DNA of 64,000 nucleotides from Absidia repens (GCA_002105175.1 MCGE01000045.1:62001-126000); one strand, 5' to 3'; positions 23,358-34,163 are shown, counted from the stretch's first letter. Notes: generated by a model not told the origin, from the sequence alone. Program-made: numbers and translations.

Positions 23358-24160
23358 ATAAACGCTCTGGCGCTCCGCTGGAGCTTTTGGAAATCTTTCG
23401 ATTTACTGGGTGTCACAGTTTTTTATTAAAGTGTGGGTTTCGATGGGATAGGATTAAAGCCTCCGCCATTTCCCACTTTGGTGGGCGGCCCCTTGGGGCC
23501 CAACCGTCGTGCTCAGCGCGTCGTCAATGGGTTTTTTATGTGTGCTGAAAAAAAAAATAGGGAAGGGATTAGGGCCTCCCCCATTTCGCACTATGGTGGG
23601 CAGCCCCTTGGGACCCAACCGTCGTGCTCAGTGCGTCGTCAATAGATATTTTTTTTTGTGTGTGGTGAAAAATGGAAGGTCGAAAAATAGGGTGACTGAA
23701 CCATTCGCACTCCGCCTCTCATGGATTTAAATTTTCTCGTCCCTCTTTTCTCTTCCTCTTTCTTTCTTTTCTTTTTTTTTTTTAGAACATCAACTTCAAC
23801 TGTGGATTTAGTGATCTTGGATTAGTGGTCAGAACTTGAATCAGGGGCCTTTTGAAAAGTGCAATACAAACATCATGGCGGAACCCTTCCATTTTTGATT
23901 CGTGATCTTTGACCGTCCTCAAATTAGCATTCATTTTAGAATAGTGTCATTAGCTCAACTTGGCGTTAGTTGTCATAGTTTATATTGCATCTATATCAGA
24001 ATTAAACATGTCTTGTCTTTTTATTATTATTCTATTTCATGTTTTTCATTTTCTCGCTGAATGGGCATGGCGTATGTGCGTGGAAAAACAGAGTGTGTGG
24101 GGGTGGGAGGTTTATGCGTAAAAGAAAAACCGCAGCTTGTTGTGTAAAATGCTACGTACA
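23358..24160 (-). repeat. R1 dispersed repeat, inverted partial copy
   Basis: Starts AATAAACGCTCTGGCGCTCCG, the reverse complement of the R1 end, and carries two GC-rich modules (23405-23525 and 23570-23645) and the inverted ATCCAAAATGGAAGGG landmark (about 23885). The far half of the element is missing. Confidence 0.8.
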
Positions 24161-24344
24161 GTTGCCAACGACATGGATACGGTGATATGAGTGGAGGAAA
24201 TGGATGTAAATTTCAAAGTCATGGATCTTTGCATTTTTACCATTTGTCTCTCTCTCCCATGCGTTTAGTTTGTCTTCTTATACGCAAATTAATTATCTGA
24301 GAATAAATCATCATGTATATTTTCCTAGTTTATTCAATAAAAAT

Positions 24345-25577
24345 TCATTCTAAGAATACGGCAGCTGAGACAGTCAAGGGCACACGTCCAATCATGGCAC
24401 GTAATGTCCTTACCCAAAGCTCACTATCGTAAGCATAGTCACTAACACAATCGATATGGCTTCCATTTGAGAATGTAACCCTGAAGAACCCTTTTCGATT
24501 ATCTTCACATATGGTATTTTGGGAGAATATAATTTGGCTGTGTTGGTCAGTGTTGGCAAAATTTTCGGTGTCGACAAGTATTTGTTCAGCAGCTACGATT
24601 AATTGTACAGCATCAGTAATATCGTAACGGCTAGTGAAATTCGCTCCATTTTCAGCGGAGCTGAACCCTAGTAGACGACTTCCCACTAAGCGAAAGTACT
24701 GTCGGCACCATATCTATGCAGTGCGTGTAGCGAAAAATAAATAAATACAATCCTGTCTGACGGATTTGTGTTACATGTGCAACAACCTTACCTTCTCATT
24801 TTTCTGCCTTGTAGACAGATATCCCCTGCGCCAGCAAGTGCCATGCCATTGCCTAATTCTTAAAGCCAGATCACACTCTTGGAGGCTGTTTGGGATACTC
24901 TATAAAAAAAAAAAGATAAATACAATTGGAGTAACATAAGTATATATTGTATTACCATTGATGGATCAGAGACGGGAAGATATAGCATATCAACAGCTAA
25001 TTGACCAACAACTTTTATGATTTGCCCATTTGCAGTAGCTGTTGCGCGTCTCCGTTCCTTGGCAGACTGTACAAACCAAGAATTGAAGCAATCAAATGAT
25101 GCGCTATACGTCTTTTGGTTACAAACAGGAGTCATGTCTTCTAAAGCAAAGCGAGCTTGGCCAATAATGTAGTCTTCAGGGTGTACATATCCAATTAGTG
25201 ATTTTTTTTGACGGTATGCAGAGGTGAACAGCAGGCGATTGAATAATCCTGTAAGTGGCCGTACATGAGGATCAGGTCGGACTTGTAAGGCAACAGACAC
25301 AATCATATTGGGGTATGTGTCTAAAGTACATTCATATTGAAATTGAACTTCCTTGTTGAGAACTTCATACCGTGATATACATTCTTGCCTTCCATCACTT
25401 ATCACGCATCGTACGTAGGTCGTTTCAATTGGCAAAGGTAAAAGGATATCATGTATTTGGGTCATTCTAATGTATATTTTTCCATAACCGGAAGCTGCTG
25501 TTTCTGGAATTAACGGAAGGATGGGATGGGGTTTATTATCAGTTTGTTGCTGTACTTCTTCCTTTGGTGCAGTTAAT

Positions 25578-25674
<97 letters not shown>

Positions 25675-28144
25675 TTTGCTCTGCCAATGATGGCGTCGGT
25701 GATGGCGTTGGTGATGAATTGGTTGCTATGATGTTGCTCTTTTTATACGATAATGAGAGGCGGCGAACAACAATGCTGGAATCAATGGCTTCGATTTGGT
25801 GTGCAATCGGCTGTTTTTTCGGTTGATGCAATACTGGCGAATCTTCTATTTCTTTACTTGTAACATCTTTATCCGGAAAAGGGGGAAGAGGAGGAAGAGC
25901 AGTATCCCTATAATCTACATTGTAGGACTTTGGACTTGGTGGGGGCCAGGTATTCACGCTTTCGTCTTCAGAAGCGCCAGACGAATGAAATTTAAACCCT
26001 TCTTGTGATTCTTCGGTTTCGTGAGATAGTCTGTGTTCATTATTGGTATCCATTGTGACATTATCCGATGGTGCATAAGATTCATTGGTGCTGATGCTTG
26101 ATTTCTTGTGGATGTAACGGTTCTCCGAGTCGTCCATGTCCGTTATTACTGGCTTTTCGTCGACGCTCTGCTTAACTGACGTTCGTAAATGCTGACCATT
26201 CAAAAGTAAGGCTGATTTTCGTGCTTCGTTTTCCGCATATTCTTCGTAGCTGTCAAACCACTGCTCGCTTTCGCTGTCGCTTGCGAGACTCTGGCGGCTC
26301 TTTCGTGCCGATGATATATATTTGCTGTCCCTTGTAGCTGATACTTGTGACATTTTGTTTACATCTTCCCCAGTTTTTACTGCCGTTGGTGCGGGGAGAT
26401 CATTTTGTATGTCATCAGCTGTGTAATCACTGATTACACCAATTCTAGGTGTGGGGTTGTCAATATTATGTTGGTCGATATCGCTATTACTATTGCTTTC
26501 TTTTGCATCATTATCATCGTCAGTAGGAACTATGGTTACGTTGTCAGTTGGCGGCGTTGAATCATTACCATCGTCAGTAGGAGCTATGGTTACGTTGTCA
26601 GTTGGCGGCGTTGAATCATTACCATCGTCAATAGGAGCTATGGCTACGTTGTCAGTTGGCGGCGTTGAATCATTACCATCATCAGTAGGAGCTATGGCTA
26701 CGTTGTCAGTTGGCGGCGTTGAATCATTACCATCGCCAGTAGGAGCTATGGTTACGTTGTTAGTTGGCGGCGTTGAATCATTACCATCGTCAGTAGGAGC
26801 TACGATTTCCACAGAGTAAGACGCCTTGGGATCTGTACTGGTTGAATAAATGCCGTTTGCAATTGAGCTGTCAGTATGACTATCGTCAGGAACCTGGTTG
26901 CTGTTGTCGGATGGCTGATTTGCTGTATCTAAACCAGATGTATCAGTGTCACCCATATTATCCTGTTGCTGGCGTCGAAATACACTAGCGGATACAACCG
27001 ATTTGTCTTTGAGAGAAGTAATCCCCTTCGAAATTCGACGGTCGTTCGATTTTTCTAGTGTAGGTTCCAGAAATTTTCTTCTAGCTATTGATGCTGCCGA
27101 TAATGGTGATGATGACGGCAATAAACGTTCTTGCTGCTGCTGGTGTTGCTGTTCGAATTTTTTCAATAGTGGATTGTTCCGTACCCTTGATTGCTTGGCA
27201 AGACTTTCGACTTCTTGCTGTCGCCGTGTATTGGTTTTTCCTTTCCTCTTTTCGATTCCGCTTTTGTCTTCCTCATGATCCAATTTAATGCTTTCGTCCT
27301 CTTCCTGAAGCACTTTTCTGCGCCGCTCTTCAAGGTGTCCCGGTTGAAAATACCGTCGCGTAGAATTCTGTCGCTTTGTTGCAGTATTTCCTGAAGGTGC
27401 TGATGTTAATGATAGTGTGCCGCTTCCGTCTTCAGCCAGTTGCTGAAGCTGTTTGAATCTGTTAATTGTTGTACTACTATTGACGGTGCTAGTGTTACTG
27501 TCACTGTTGGCATTGTTATTACCTGCTGGTAATAGTGTATCCATCGCATTCTTTACAAATGAGACGTCTTTTGGAAAATATCCACTCGTATTGGGTATAT
27601 CTGCTGAGGCACCATGATCTAAGAGTTGCTGAATGGTGGTGCTGGATAGATCGAGGGTGCTGGCAAGATGTAGGGTTGTGTTTCTTGTGGAACCCCAAAA
27701 ACACGTGTTTAGATCGACTGCTGTGGCAAACTACATTTTCTCAAAAAAAAAAAAAAAAAAAGGTTTATTTTAATTTAATCCTGCTTCGGTCTCTGTTACT
27801 AGAAGTGAATTATAGAAAAAAAAAAAAAAAAAAAAGAAGTGAATTATAGTAAATACCTCTATCAAGGAAGACAAAAGTATAGCTTCATCGGACGATGAGG
27901 GAAGAGAATTTTCGAATAGTATGATCATTAATAATTGAATGCCATATATTTGAGTGATAATCAAGTCATGGAAGTATTGCTGATTATTATCTTTGAGGCG
28001 AGTCATTGTTTTCGGGTAATCGAGTTCATTGAAAGGTAGCGGATGCCATAACAGCGATGGGTCGGTGTCAAGTAGTTGTCGGATGTGTTCAGTTTTCGCA
28101 CCTTTGAGCGCTGTCACCCAATCTTGAAGCAAAGCCTGTATCAT
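24345..28144 (-). CDS. Bud4/Mid2-like anillin-homology and PH protein with N-terminal ankyrin-like region
   Basis: Four exons, 28144-27857, 27730-24956, 24899-24792 and 24713-24345; 1179 residues, frame exact. About 97-150 looks like an ankyrin repeat (TTLHLASTLD...QLLDHGASADIPN). A long disordered middle holds five near-identical 18-residue repeats (NDSTPPTDNV core, about 407-500) and a pure 32-Gln tract (783-814). About 842-1010 matches the anillin-homology region (GKIYIRM, LPLPIETTYVRCVISDGRQ). The C-terminus is a PH domain (WHGTCWRRGYLS, WCRQYFRLVGSRLLGF, ending RTLRAMIG). Bud4, Mid2 and metazoan anillin organise septins at the division site, so a cortical septum or hyphal role is likely. 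The ankyrin start is unusual for Bud4. The ATG is the first in the opening exon; an upstream exon is not excluded. Confidence 0.85.
25577..25672 (-). repeat. (CAACAG)n polyglutamine-coding tract
   Basis: Perfect alternation of CAA and CAG codons on the minus strand, 96 nt, 32 Gln. The strict alternation points to hexanucleotide unit expansion rather than CAG slippage. Confidence 0.95.
26519..26800 (-). repeat. 54-bp coding minisatellite, five units plus partial ends
   Basis: Five near-identical 54-nt units encode an 18-residue motif with the core GDGNDSTPPTDNV and the ending (T/A)IAP. Units differ by only a few substitutions, so copy number probably varies between strains. Confidence 0.95.
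27801..27849 (+). mobile_element. Poly-A insertion with 15-bp target duplication in an intron
   Basis: AGAAGTGAATTATAG occurs at 27801-27815 and at 27835-27849, flanking 19 A residues and nothing else. It lies inside the first intron of the anillin-PH gene. The pattern is an extreme 5'-truncated LINE-type insertion. Confidence 0.8.
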
Positions 28145-29108
28145 AGACAACGTCAAAAACTAGAGAAAATAATAGTAATAATAAAAAAAGAGGCGGAGAG
28201 GGAGAGAAATAGAAGTAAAAGAAACGGTTAGAGAGGAGAGAGAAGATAAAGACGAGATGAAGAATGAGCGAGTTTACCTTTTAAGGAAATGGCTTATTCT
28301 TTTTTTTAAAAACGAATATCACTCGGAGTTAGATGTTACACTTTCTTTATACATAAAAAAAAAAAAAAAAAGATGTTACACTTTGGTATTCACAAAGGGG
28401 GAACACCAACTGCTAACGAGGAATGTTTTGGTTAAAATTTTACGTCGCTTTCGCTCAAATCATGTATATTTTATAGAAAATTTTGGCTCGATTAGAACGG
28501 ATTTTTATAGTTGACGTCAGTATTTTCAATAGTTTTCCCGACACTCTATCTTTAGTTGCTTCAAGTAGCCTTCATCGAATTTTCCCTTGCATTCCGGAAC
28601 TTTCAATAAATCACATGAGACACTTGACAATGAAAAGTTACTTCAATGTAGCGTAAATTGTCTGCATGGCATGGATATTTGTTGAAGAGTAGTGACAGCC
28701 ATTAATACACAATAGTTCGAACAAGCAATTTGACTTACTGTTGAGGTTTATAACTGCTGGGCTGCGACCTGCGAGCAAAAAAAAAACACAAAATTAGATG
28801 GACTGGAAACTCAACACTTTTGTTTAACGGAACTTCACTTTCTTCCTTTTTATGTATAAAAACGAGGTGCTTTTAGACTTTTTTTTTTTCGTATAGAAAG
28901 ATATTTTATTGAGGTTTGTGACTCTTGAACCCACGACCTGCAAATTAAGATTAAAAACTTTAAACTACGATGTTCTTGCTATAAACTAGGGGTCTGTATT
29001 CCTAAAGTGCGTAGTTTCTTCCGGACATCCGTTCGGGATAGTCGGTGGCGGGAGGGGACGTACAATATTTTAAATCTTTTCGGTGTAGTCGGAGGGTGTT
29101 GGAACGTA
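28145..29108. other. Intergenic region with small retro-insertions
   Basis: Upstream region of the anillin-PH gene. No gene seen. It contains the tail-only insertion at 28331-28384 and two related segments (28741-28785, 28911-28985 minus) that may derive from a tRNA-Lys-like SINE. Confidence 0.5.
28331..28384 (+). mobile_element. Tail-only LINE insertion with 14-bp target duplication
   Basis: AGATGTTACACTTT occurs at 28331-28344 and 28371-28384. Between them is CTTTATACAT plus an A run. TATACAT(A)n is also the 3' end of the LINE copies at 30251-30272 and 31515-31534, which identifies the likely source. Confidence 0.85.
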
Positions 29109-29795
29109 GTTTGTTTTAGTAGAAGTATAGAGTGCTTGTCTTTTTCGGTTAAACGTTTATCCTGAACGAGGTTTTTTTTTAAAAAAAACAAAAAAAAAAG
29201 ATGTGCCAAAAAAAAATTGAAGGCCGGGTTAAAAAATCACGTGATAATTAACTTTTCTTAATTGGTATGGACATATTATATGGATCATGTGATTACCATG
29301 TCATGTGATTTTGCATTTGTGTTATTTTTAATACGCCAAATTACTTGAATTAGCGTAAATATTGTCTAAATATTAGTCATAATTTCCATATATGGGTTTC
29401 ATGAATTTTGGTAACGTGACGTAGGTAACATGCTATAAAAAGGAAGTCAGTTTAATTTCTACCATATCAGGTATGTTACCTACGTCACGTTACCAAAATT
29501 CATGAAACCCATATATGGAAATTATGACTAATATTTAGACAATATTTACGCTAATTCAAGTAATTTGGCGTATTAAAAATAACACAAATGCAAAATCACA
29601 TGACATGGTAATCACATGATCCATATAATATGTCCATACCAATTAAGAAAAGTTAATTATCACGTGATTTTTTAACCCGGCCTTCAATTTTTTTTTGGCA
29701 CATCTTTTTTTTTTGTTTTTTTTAAAAAAAAACCTCGTTCAGGATAAACGTTTAACCGAAAAAGACAAGCACTCTATACTTCTACTAAAACAAAC
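29109..29795. repeat. Large near-perfect palindrome: 323-bp arms, 41-bp spacer
   Basis: Arms 29109-29431 and 29473-29795 are inverted copies; I found no clear mismatch in the stretches compared. Arm ends read ACGTAGGTAACAT next to the spacer and TTTGTTTTAGTAG at the outer edge. The spacer (29432-29472) includes GCTATAAAAAGG, a TATA-like motif. The arms contain no open frame. There is no target duplication at the outer edges. It could be a foldback element, an inverted promoter duplication or an assembly artefact. Confidence 0.9.
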
Positions 29796-30690
29796 CACAT
29801 TTTGAGTGTAGACAGCGCATTTCAGAGCGTAGAATAACTAACAAGATTCAGAACCACGATCAGACATGTACAATGTGCTCTATGCCAAACCAATTCTCAT
29901 GTCCTCTGAAACTATCCTTCTGGAATGCAGGCACGACCAGCATAGGCCTGGAAAACAATCTAACAGAAGTATGGGACATAATACTTTCCGACAAAAGGCA
30001 GATACGAAGACGATGATCGGCATAGCGGATATCCTAAAGGCTGTCTGGCTCCAACACTGGCATTGACAAGTTGAAGAAGTACCCTGGAACACTGCCCATG
30101 CTTTCCGAAGACTCCGATGGCAATTGTGGAACAAAGGGGAAAACTACCGCAGCGAAGCTATGATCGCCGCCCAGGAAGCCAGAGATGCAGAAGCCAAGAA
30201 TTTTTTTTTTTTTTTTTTGTATAAGAGAAGCCAACAATTAAAGTCTCAACTCTATACATAAAAAAAAAAAAATCTATGCCAAACCAAGAATCCTACGGAT
30301 ATGGCTGCATCCACAATATCTATGGCACATCCATCCTCCGACAACACCATTATTGATTCCCCTGAACTGGCGCATTTCAACAACAGTATGGAAATCCTTT
30401 TGGAAAATTCCCATGTCCCACAGAAGCACGATCATTTGGTGGCGGCTCCTCCATGGTTCCCTCTCCACGAATGAAAGACTATTCCAATTCGGCGTACGCA
30501 ATGCCCCTGATCCAATATGCAATTTTTGTCACGCTGCGGTTGAAGACGAAGTCCATTTCTTTCTGGAATGTCCCGTTAAAGACCATTTGTGGTTGGACAC
30601 TTAGCCTGGCCTTTCTTTCCCACCCAAAAACAACTTATTAACACGCGGTCAAGTCATATGCCTTGTACTGGATATGGTGCCCACAGTTGA
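29796..30690 (+). mobile_element. Decayed LINE 3' part with a second LINE nested inside
   Basis: Removing the insertion at 29894-30287 leaves one open frame from about 29866 into 30350-30600. It encodes a reverse-transcriptase-associated zinc finger (zf-RVT) with ICNFCHAAVEDEVHFFLECP, that is C-x2-C, H and C spacing, after WWRLLHGSLSTNERLFQFG. This is the C-terminal region of a non-LTR retrotransposon protein. Catalytic RT and endonuclease domains are absent here. Confidence 0.8.
29879..30287 (+). mobile_element. 5'-truncated LINE copy nested in an older LINE, 15-bp target duplication
   Basis: TCTATGCCAAACCAA occurs at 29879-29893 and 30273-30287. The segment between ends ATTAAAGTCTCAACTCTATACAT plus an A run. 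It encodes a LINE C-terminus resembling that at 31598-31760 (shared pattern W-N-T/N...L-W-N/D-K-G-E). It is interrupted in turn by an antisense tail insertion at 30198-30225, flanked by the 9-mer AGAAGCCAA. Confidence 0.88.
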
Positions 30691-30990
30691 CAACCGACGA
30701 AAAGGAAATGACATAGTGGACAACAATGAGTTTAATGTTACGTATACCAAAGAGCAAGGCCCTCAACATCCTTTTGCCATGGGGAAGTCAAAAAATCGAC
30801 TTCATTGGACACTCATCAAAAAGATTCGGCTTTGTGTGATTTCATACGCTGGTTTATCAAACAATCCTGGCGACGTTGCCATATTTTTAAAGTATGAAAA
30901 ATGTTTTTCATATGTTTATTTCATACTAACTTTTGTTCTATCTTTTATAGGATCTGTAAAATGATCAAATCAAATCTGGTTGTGTGAAAC
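30691..30990 (+). other. Unrecognised spliced open frame between LINE copies
   Basis: An open frame (about 30674-30892) is followed by a canonical intron, GTATGA to TATAG with a TACTAAC branch site (about 30893-30951), then a short exon ending at TGA (30985-30987). The product is not recognised. It may be a gene fragment that predates the LINE insertions. Confidence 0.3.
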
Positions 30991-31534
30991 GGTCAACAGC
31001 AATGGTCCATTTTCTGGAGACTCAAAATTAACCATGGCACAAGAACTGTCTGGTGGCGTATTCTTACGAAAAAATTGCCAACCAAAGAAACTCTCCGCCA
31101 CTGTATCCAAGATCAATATAACCCGGGTCAATGCTCTATCTGCCAAAAATACATCGAAGATGATTTCCACCTCATCTTGGCATGTCCAATGAAAGCTTCC
31201 CTTTGGTTTGCATGACAAAAAGCGCTGGGGACCACTGTCCTCAAACTAGACGAACTCTGGGCAGCCTTGAATTTCCAAACCGACACGACCCAATACAAAC
31301 TGGAACTCCAGGGCAAAATTCTGAAAGTGGTATGGCAACTACACTGGCAAAGTATTATGGAACAAAAACAGTGGAACAACACGCAAGCTCTTACTACACT
31401 ATATAAAACGGTATGGCAAGCTGGCATGCTCCCAGAAAAGCAAACCAATGTAGAATAGTCACTTGAGATAGATAATCACAATTATATATATTAATATTAA
31501 TTAATAAAGTCTCAACTCTATACATAAAAAAAAA
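30991..31534 (+). mobile_element. 5'-truncated LINE copy with zf-RVT domain
   Basis: 31001-31216 encodes QWSIFWRLKINHGTRTVWW and the finger CSICQKYIEDDFHLILACPMKASLW, then TGA. Reading on in frame gives the usual C-terminal tail (LDELWAALNFQ, ILKVVWQLHWQ). It ends ATAAAGTCTCAACTCTATACAT with a short A run. The in-frame stop shows it is dead. Confidence 0.85.
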
Positions 31535-31589
31535 GTTCTTCTCATACCCTAATTTTATTAATCTCATCTTTCCTCCCTTGCATCATTGA

Positions 31590-31876
31590 TGAATACCCTT
31601 GGAACAACACGCAGGTCCTTCGACAACTCAGGAAAGGTCTGTGGGATAAGGGTGAACATCACGCCAGCGAAACGTATGTATTGAACTATGAGGCTGAATA
31701 TTCTCGCATAGCCGCACAGCAAGAAGAAGAATGGTCTACCGATAGACCAATTAGTATAGAATAGCCATCACAGTTTTCCCCAGTCCCCACATTTAGATCA
31801 TTTTAAATTCAATATAATTGAAGCTCGATCTCGGGCCTTCAATTAAATAAAGTTTTTCAAAAAAAAAAAAAAAGAT
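31590..31876 (+). mobile_element. LINE C-terminal fragment and 3' tail
   Basis: Encodes WNNTQVLRQLRKGLWDKGEH and ends with a stop at about 31763; the 3' part is AAATAAAGTTTTTC plus an A run (31861-31874). It belongs to the same general family as the copies before it, but its 3' end differs from the TATACAT type, so it is a second subfamily. Confidence 0.7.
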
Positions 31877-32019
31877 AAAAGTACTAACTACTTATCAAAT
31901 TATCTATTAAAATAAAGTAAACTAATGAATCACCATATTGCATAATGCGCTAGTCTTGTCCCTGTCTAGCTTCTTCAATTTCCAGAAATGGTTGTTGTAG
32001 GGCACGAGACCAATATACT

Positions 32020-32102
32020 TCGAAGTGTAGACGGCACATTTTGAGTGTAGACAGCACAATTTTTTGTAGACAGCGCATTTTAGAGTGTAGCAGCACATAG
32101 AC
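32020..32102 (+). repeat. Short tandem GTGTAGAC(A/G)GC motif
   Basis: Three to four imperfect copies of a roughly 20-bp unit, AGTGTAGACRGCACATTTTG. The same unit occurs at 29797-29835 just outside the palindrome, so the LINE-rich block is bracketed by related sequence. Confidence 0.6.
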
Positions 32103-32370
32103 CTTTTAACTCATAGGAAATAAACATTATCTTTTAATCTTTTATTTACTTTGATTTCTATATATATAAAAAAAAAAGTAACATTAGTTTCAAAGGGGAA
32201 GAAAAAGGTAAATAATCTCTCATTGGCCAATAAATCGTCATTTCTGAACAAAAATGTCGGCGAACGGATATAATCCCGAATTAAATATATATAAGCGGTC
32301 ACCGTTTTTTGTTTTCTTTATTCTGTTTGAAATGATAAAACCTAAACTTAAAGCACCTAAGTCTCCAAAC

Positions 32371-32892
32371 ATGGACATCCAAATATTGCAACCTGATCCA
32401 AGTTATGCGGAATCTTTGTCCGAACTTGCTAGGAGACTATTTACGGATACCTTTGGTGACGACAATCCTCCTGAAGATCTCAAAGCGTATCTTGAATCAG
32501 TTTATACTCCTGATATTCAGAGGCAAGAACTAAATGATCCGTCTATCTATACATATATGGCAATTGATAAACACCTCACACCTGTCGCATTTTGTCAATT
32601 GAAAGAATCGAAGAATGTTTATGACTTTGTTGGTGACCCAAACGCTATTGAATTATCAAGAATATATGTTGACAAACGATACGCTGGCAAAGGTATTGGA
32701 AAGAAGCTACTTGCTGAATGTATCTCAAAAGCAATACAAATTGGCAAGAAGACTATTTGGCTTGGTGTTTGGGAATTTAATCCAACTGCTATTAAATTCT
32801 ATAAAGGTCATGGTTTTCGTAAAGTTGGCACCCATACTTTTAGTGTAGGTAGCAAATTAGATACAGATGAAGTAATGATTAAACAGCTATAA
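32371..32892 (+). CDS. GNAT-family N-acetyltransferase
   Basis: Single exon. The start at 32371 (MDIQILQPD) gives 173 residues and begins directly with the first GNAT strand; an in-frame ATG at 32254 would add 39 residues without domain similarity. Acetyl-CoA-binding motif A is clear (LSRIYVDKRYAGKGIGKKLL, with the R-x-x-G-K-G-I-G pyrophosphate loop), followed by motif B (WLGVWEFNPTAIKFYKGHGF). The protein probably transfers acetyl from acetyl-CoA to a small amine or protein N-terminus; substrate unknown. It resembles the small soluble GNATs of bacteria, and the lack of introns would fit transfer, but this is inference. It sits between dead LINE sequence and an R1 copy. Confidence 0.9.
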   Translation: MDIQILQPDPSYAESLSELARRLFTDTFGDDNPPEDLKAYLESVYTPDIQRQELNDPSIYTYMAIDKHLTPVAFCQLKESKNVYDFVGDPNAIELSRIYVDKRYAGKGIGKKLLAECISKAIQIGKKTIWLGVWEFNPTAIKFYKGHGFRKVGTHTFSVGSKLDTDEVMIKQL

Positions 32893-32952
32893 GTTTATAC
32901 AAAACAAACGTAATTATGAGAATAAATTGTTTTTATTATTATTATATATTAA

Positions 32953-34103
32953 AAAGAAAATGGATTGTAAGGAAAATCAGCTATAGTAACTTTAATTTGC
33001 TCTTTTGGCCCTCCAACTTTTTTTTTTTTTCTGGCCCACCGCTGACGCCCTGTCCACCATAGGAGCCGCCCATCCTTTTTTTCTCAATCGCTGTCCATTC
33101 ATTGTGCCAAACCACAGAGACTTCTATCCCATCAAAACCCACACTTCAGAACCCCCCTGCCACCCAGTAGCTACATAATTAATACTATTCTCAACTTTGC
33201 TCTTCAATATACCCCACCACAATAAAATACACTGTAATAGTTATTTTTTCAAACAAACACATCCCTGGTTTTTTTTCTACGCACAAACTTGTAGAGATGG
33301 TGGAAGAAGTCTCCATAATACCCAATCCGTTCCTTTTTCATATATATGTATATAGACACACTTTTTTTTCTATGCATATGTAATACACAATCGATGAAGC
33401 TCATCAAGTAAACGTACAACAGAGAAACTAATTATAATAAAAATAACATATTTATTCAGACGTAGATACAAACGACGACAAACTATTACTAAATTAATGA
33501 GTGCTAATCTACTGTCGTTCCCAAATCCTTCATCCAAAATGAAAGCGTTTCCCCATGATGTTTGTTTTGCGTTTTTTAAAACGCCCCTATTTCAAGTTCT
33601 AACACTAATCCTAGATCACCAGCACCCCAATGAGCCGTGTCATCATATCACTCAGACTATCATGAAGGAAAAAAAAAAAGAAGAAAGAAAAAGAGCGGAA
33701 AAAAAAATGGGGCCAAAAAAAATAGAAAGCAAAATGCGGAGCCTGAATCATCCAGCCTTTTTTTTAATGTCAAAAATTCGGGGAAGGGGCAATCGCCATA
33801 ATTTCCATAGTGCATAATTCGTTTTATCTTCCAGTGGAAAGTCAGTTGCAACACCTACATAATCAAGCTCTAATCTCTCTGATGCCATTCAAGTAAGCTA
33901 TTATTTCTGCACACAAAAAAAAGACCCCCCATTGACGATGCGCTGAGCACGACGGTTGGGCCCCAAGGGGCTGCCCACCAAAGTGCGAAATGGCGGAGGC
34001 TTTAATCCTATCCCATCGAAACCCACACTTTAATAAAAAACCGTGACACCCAATAAATCGAAAGATTTCCAAAAGCTCCAGCTGAGCACCACAGCGTTTA
34101 TTT
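32953..34103 (+). repeat. R1 dispersed repeat, copy C
   Basis: The shortest complete copy: begins AAGAAAATGGATTGTAAGG, has one GC-rich module (about 33935-34040), and ends near CACAGCGTTTATTT. It may be closest to the basic unit of the family, since copies A, B and E carry extra modules. Confidence 0.85.
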
Positions 34104-34163
34104 ATTATAAAATCGAAGAGTACAGTCTTTGGGACATAATTAGAGGCTCATTTTATTTTTATG

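Noticed and set aside
25521..25826. Plus-strand open frame with a long poly-Cys run
   Set aside because: Antisense shadow of the polyglutamine tract in the anillin-PH gene.
26451..26819. Plus-strand repeat protein with VGGVESLPSSVGAM units
   Set aside because: Antisense reading of the 54-bp minisatellite in the anillin-PH gene.
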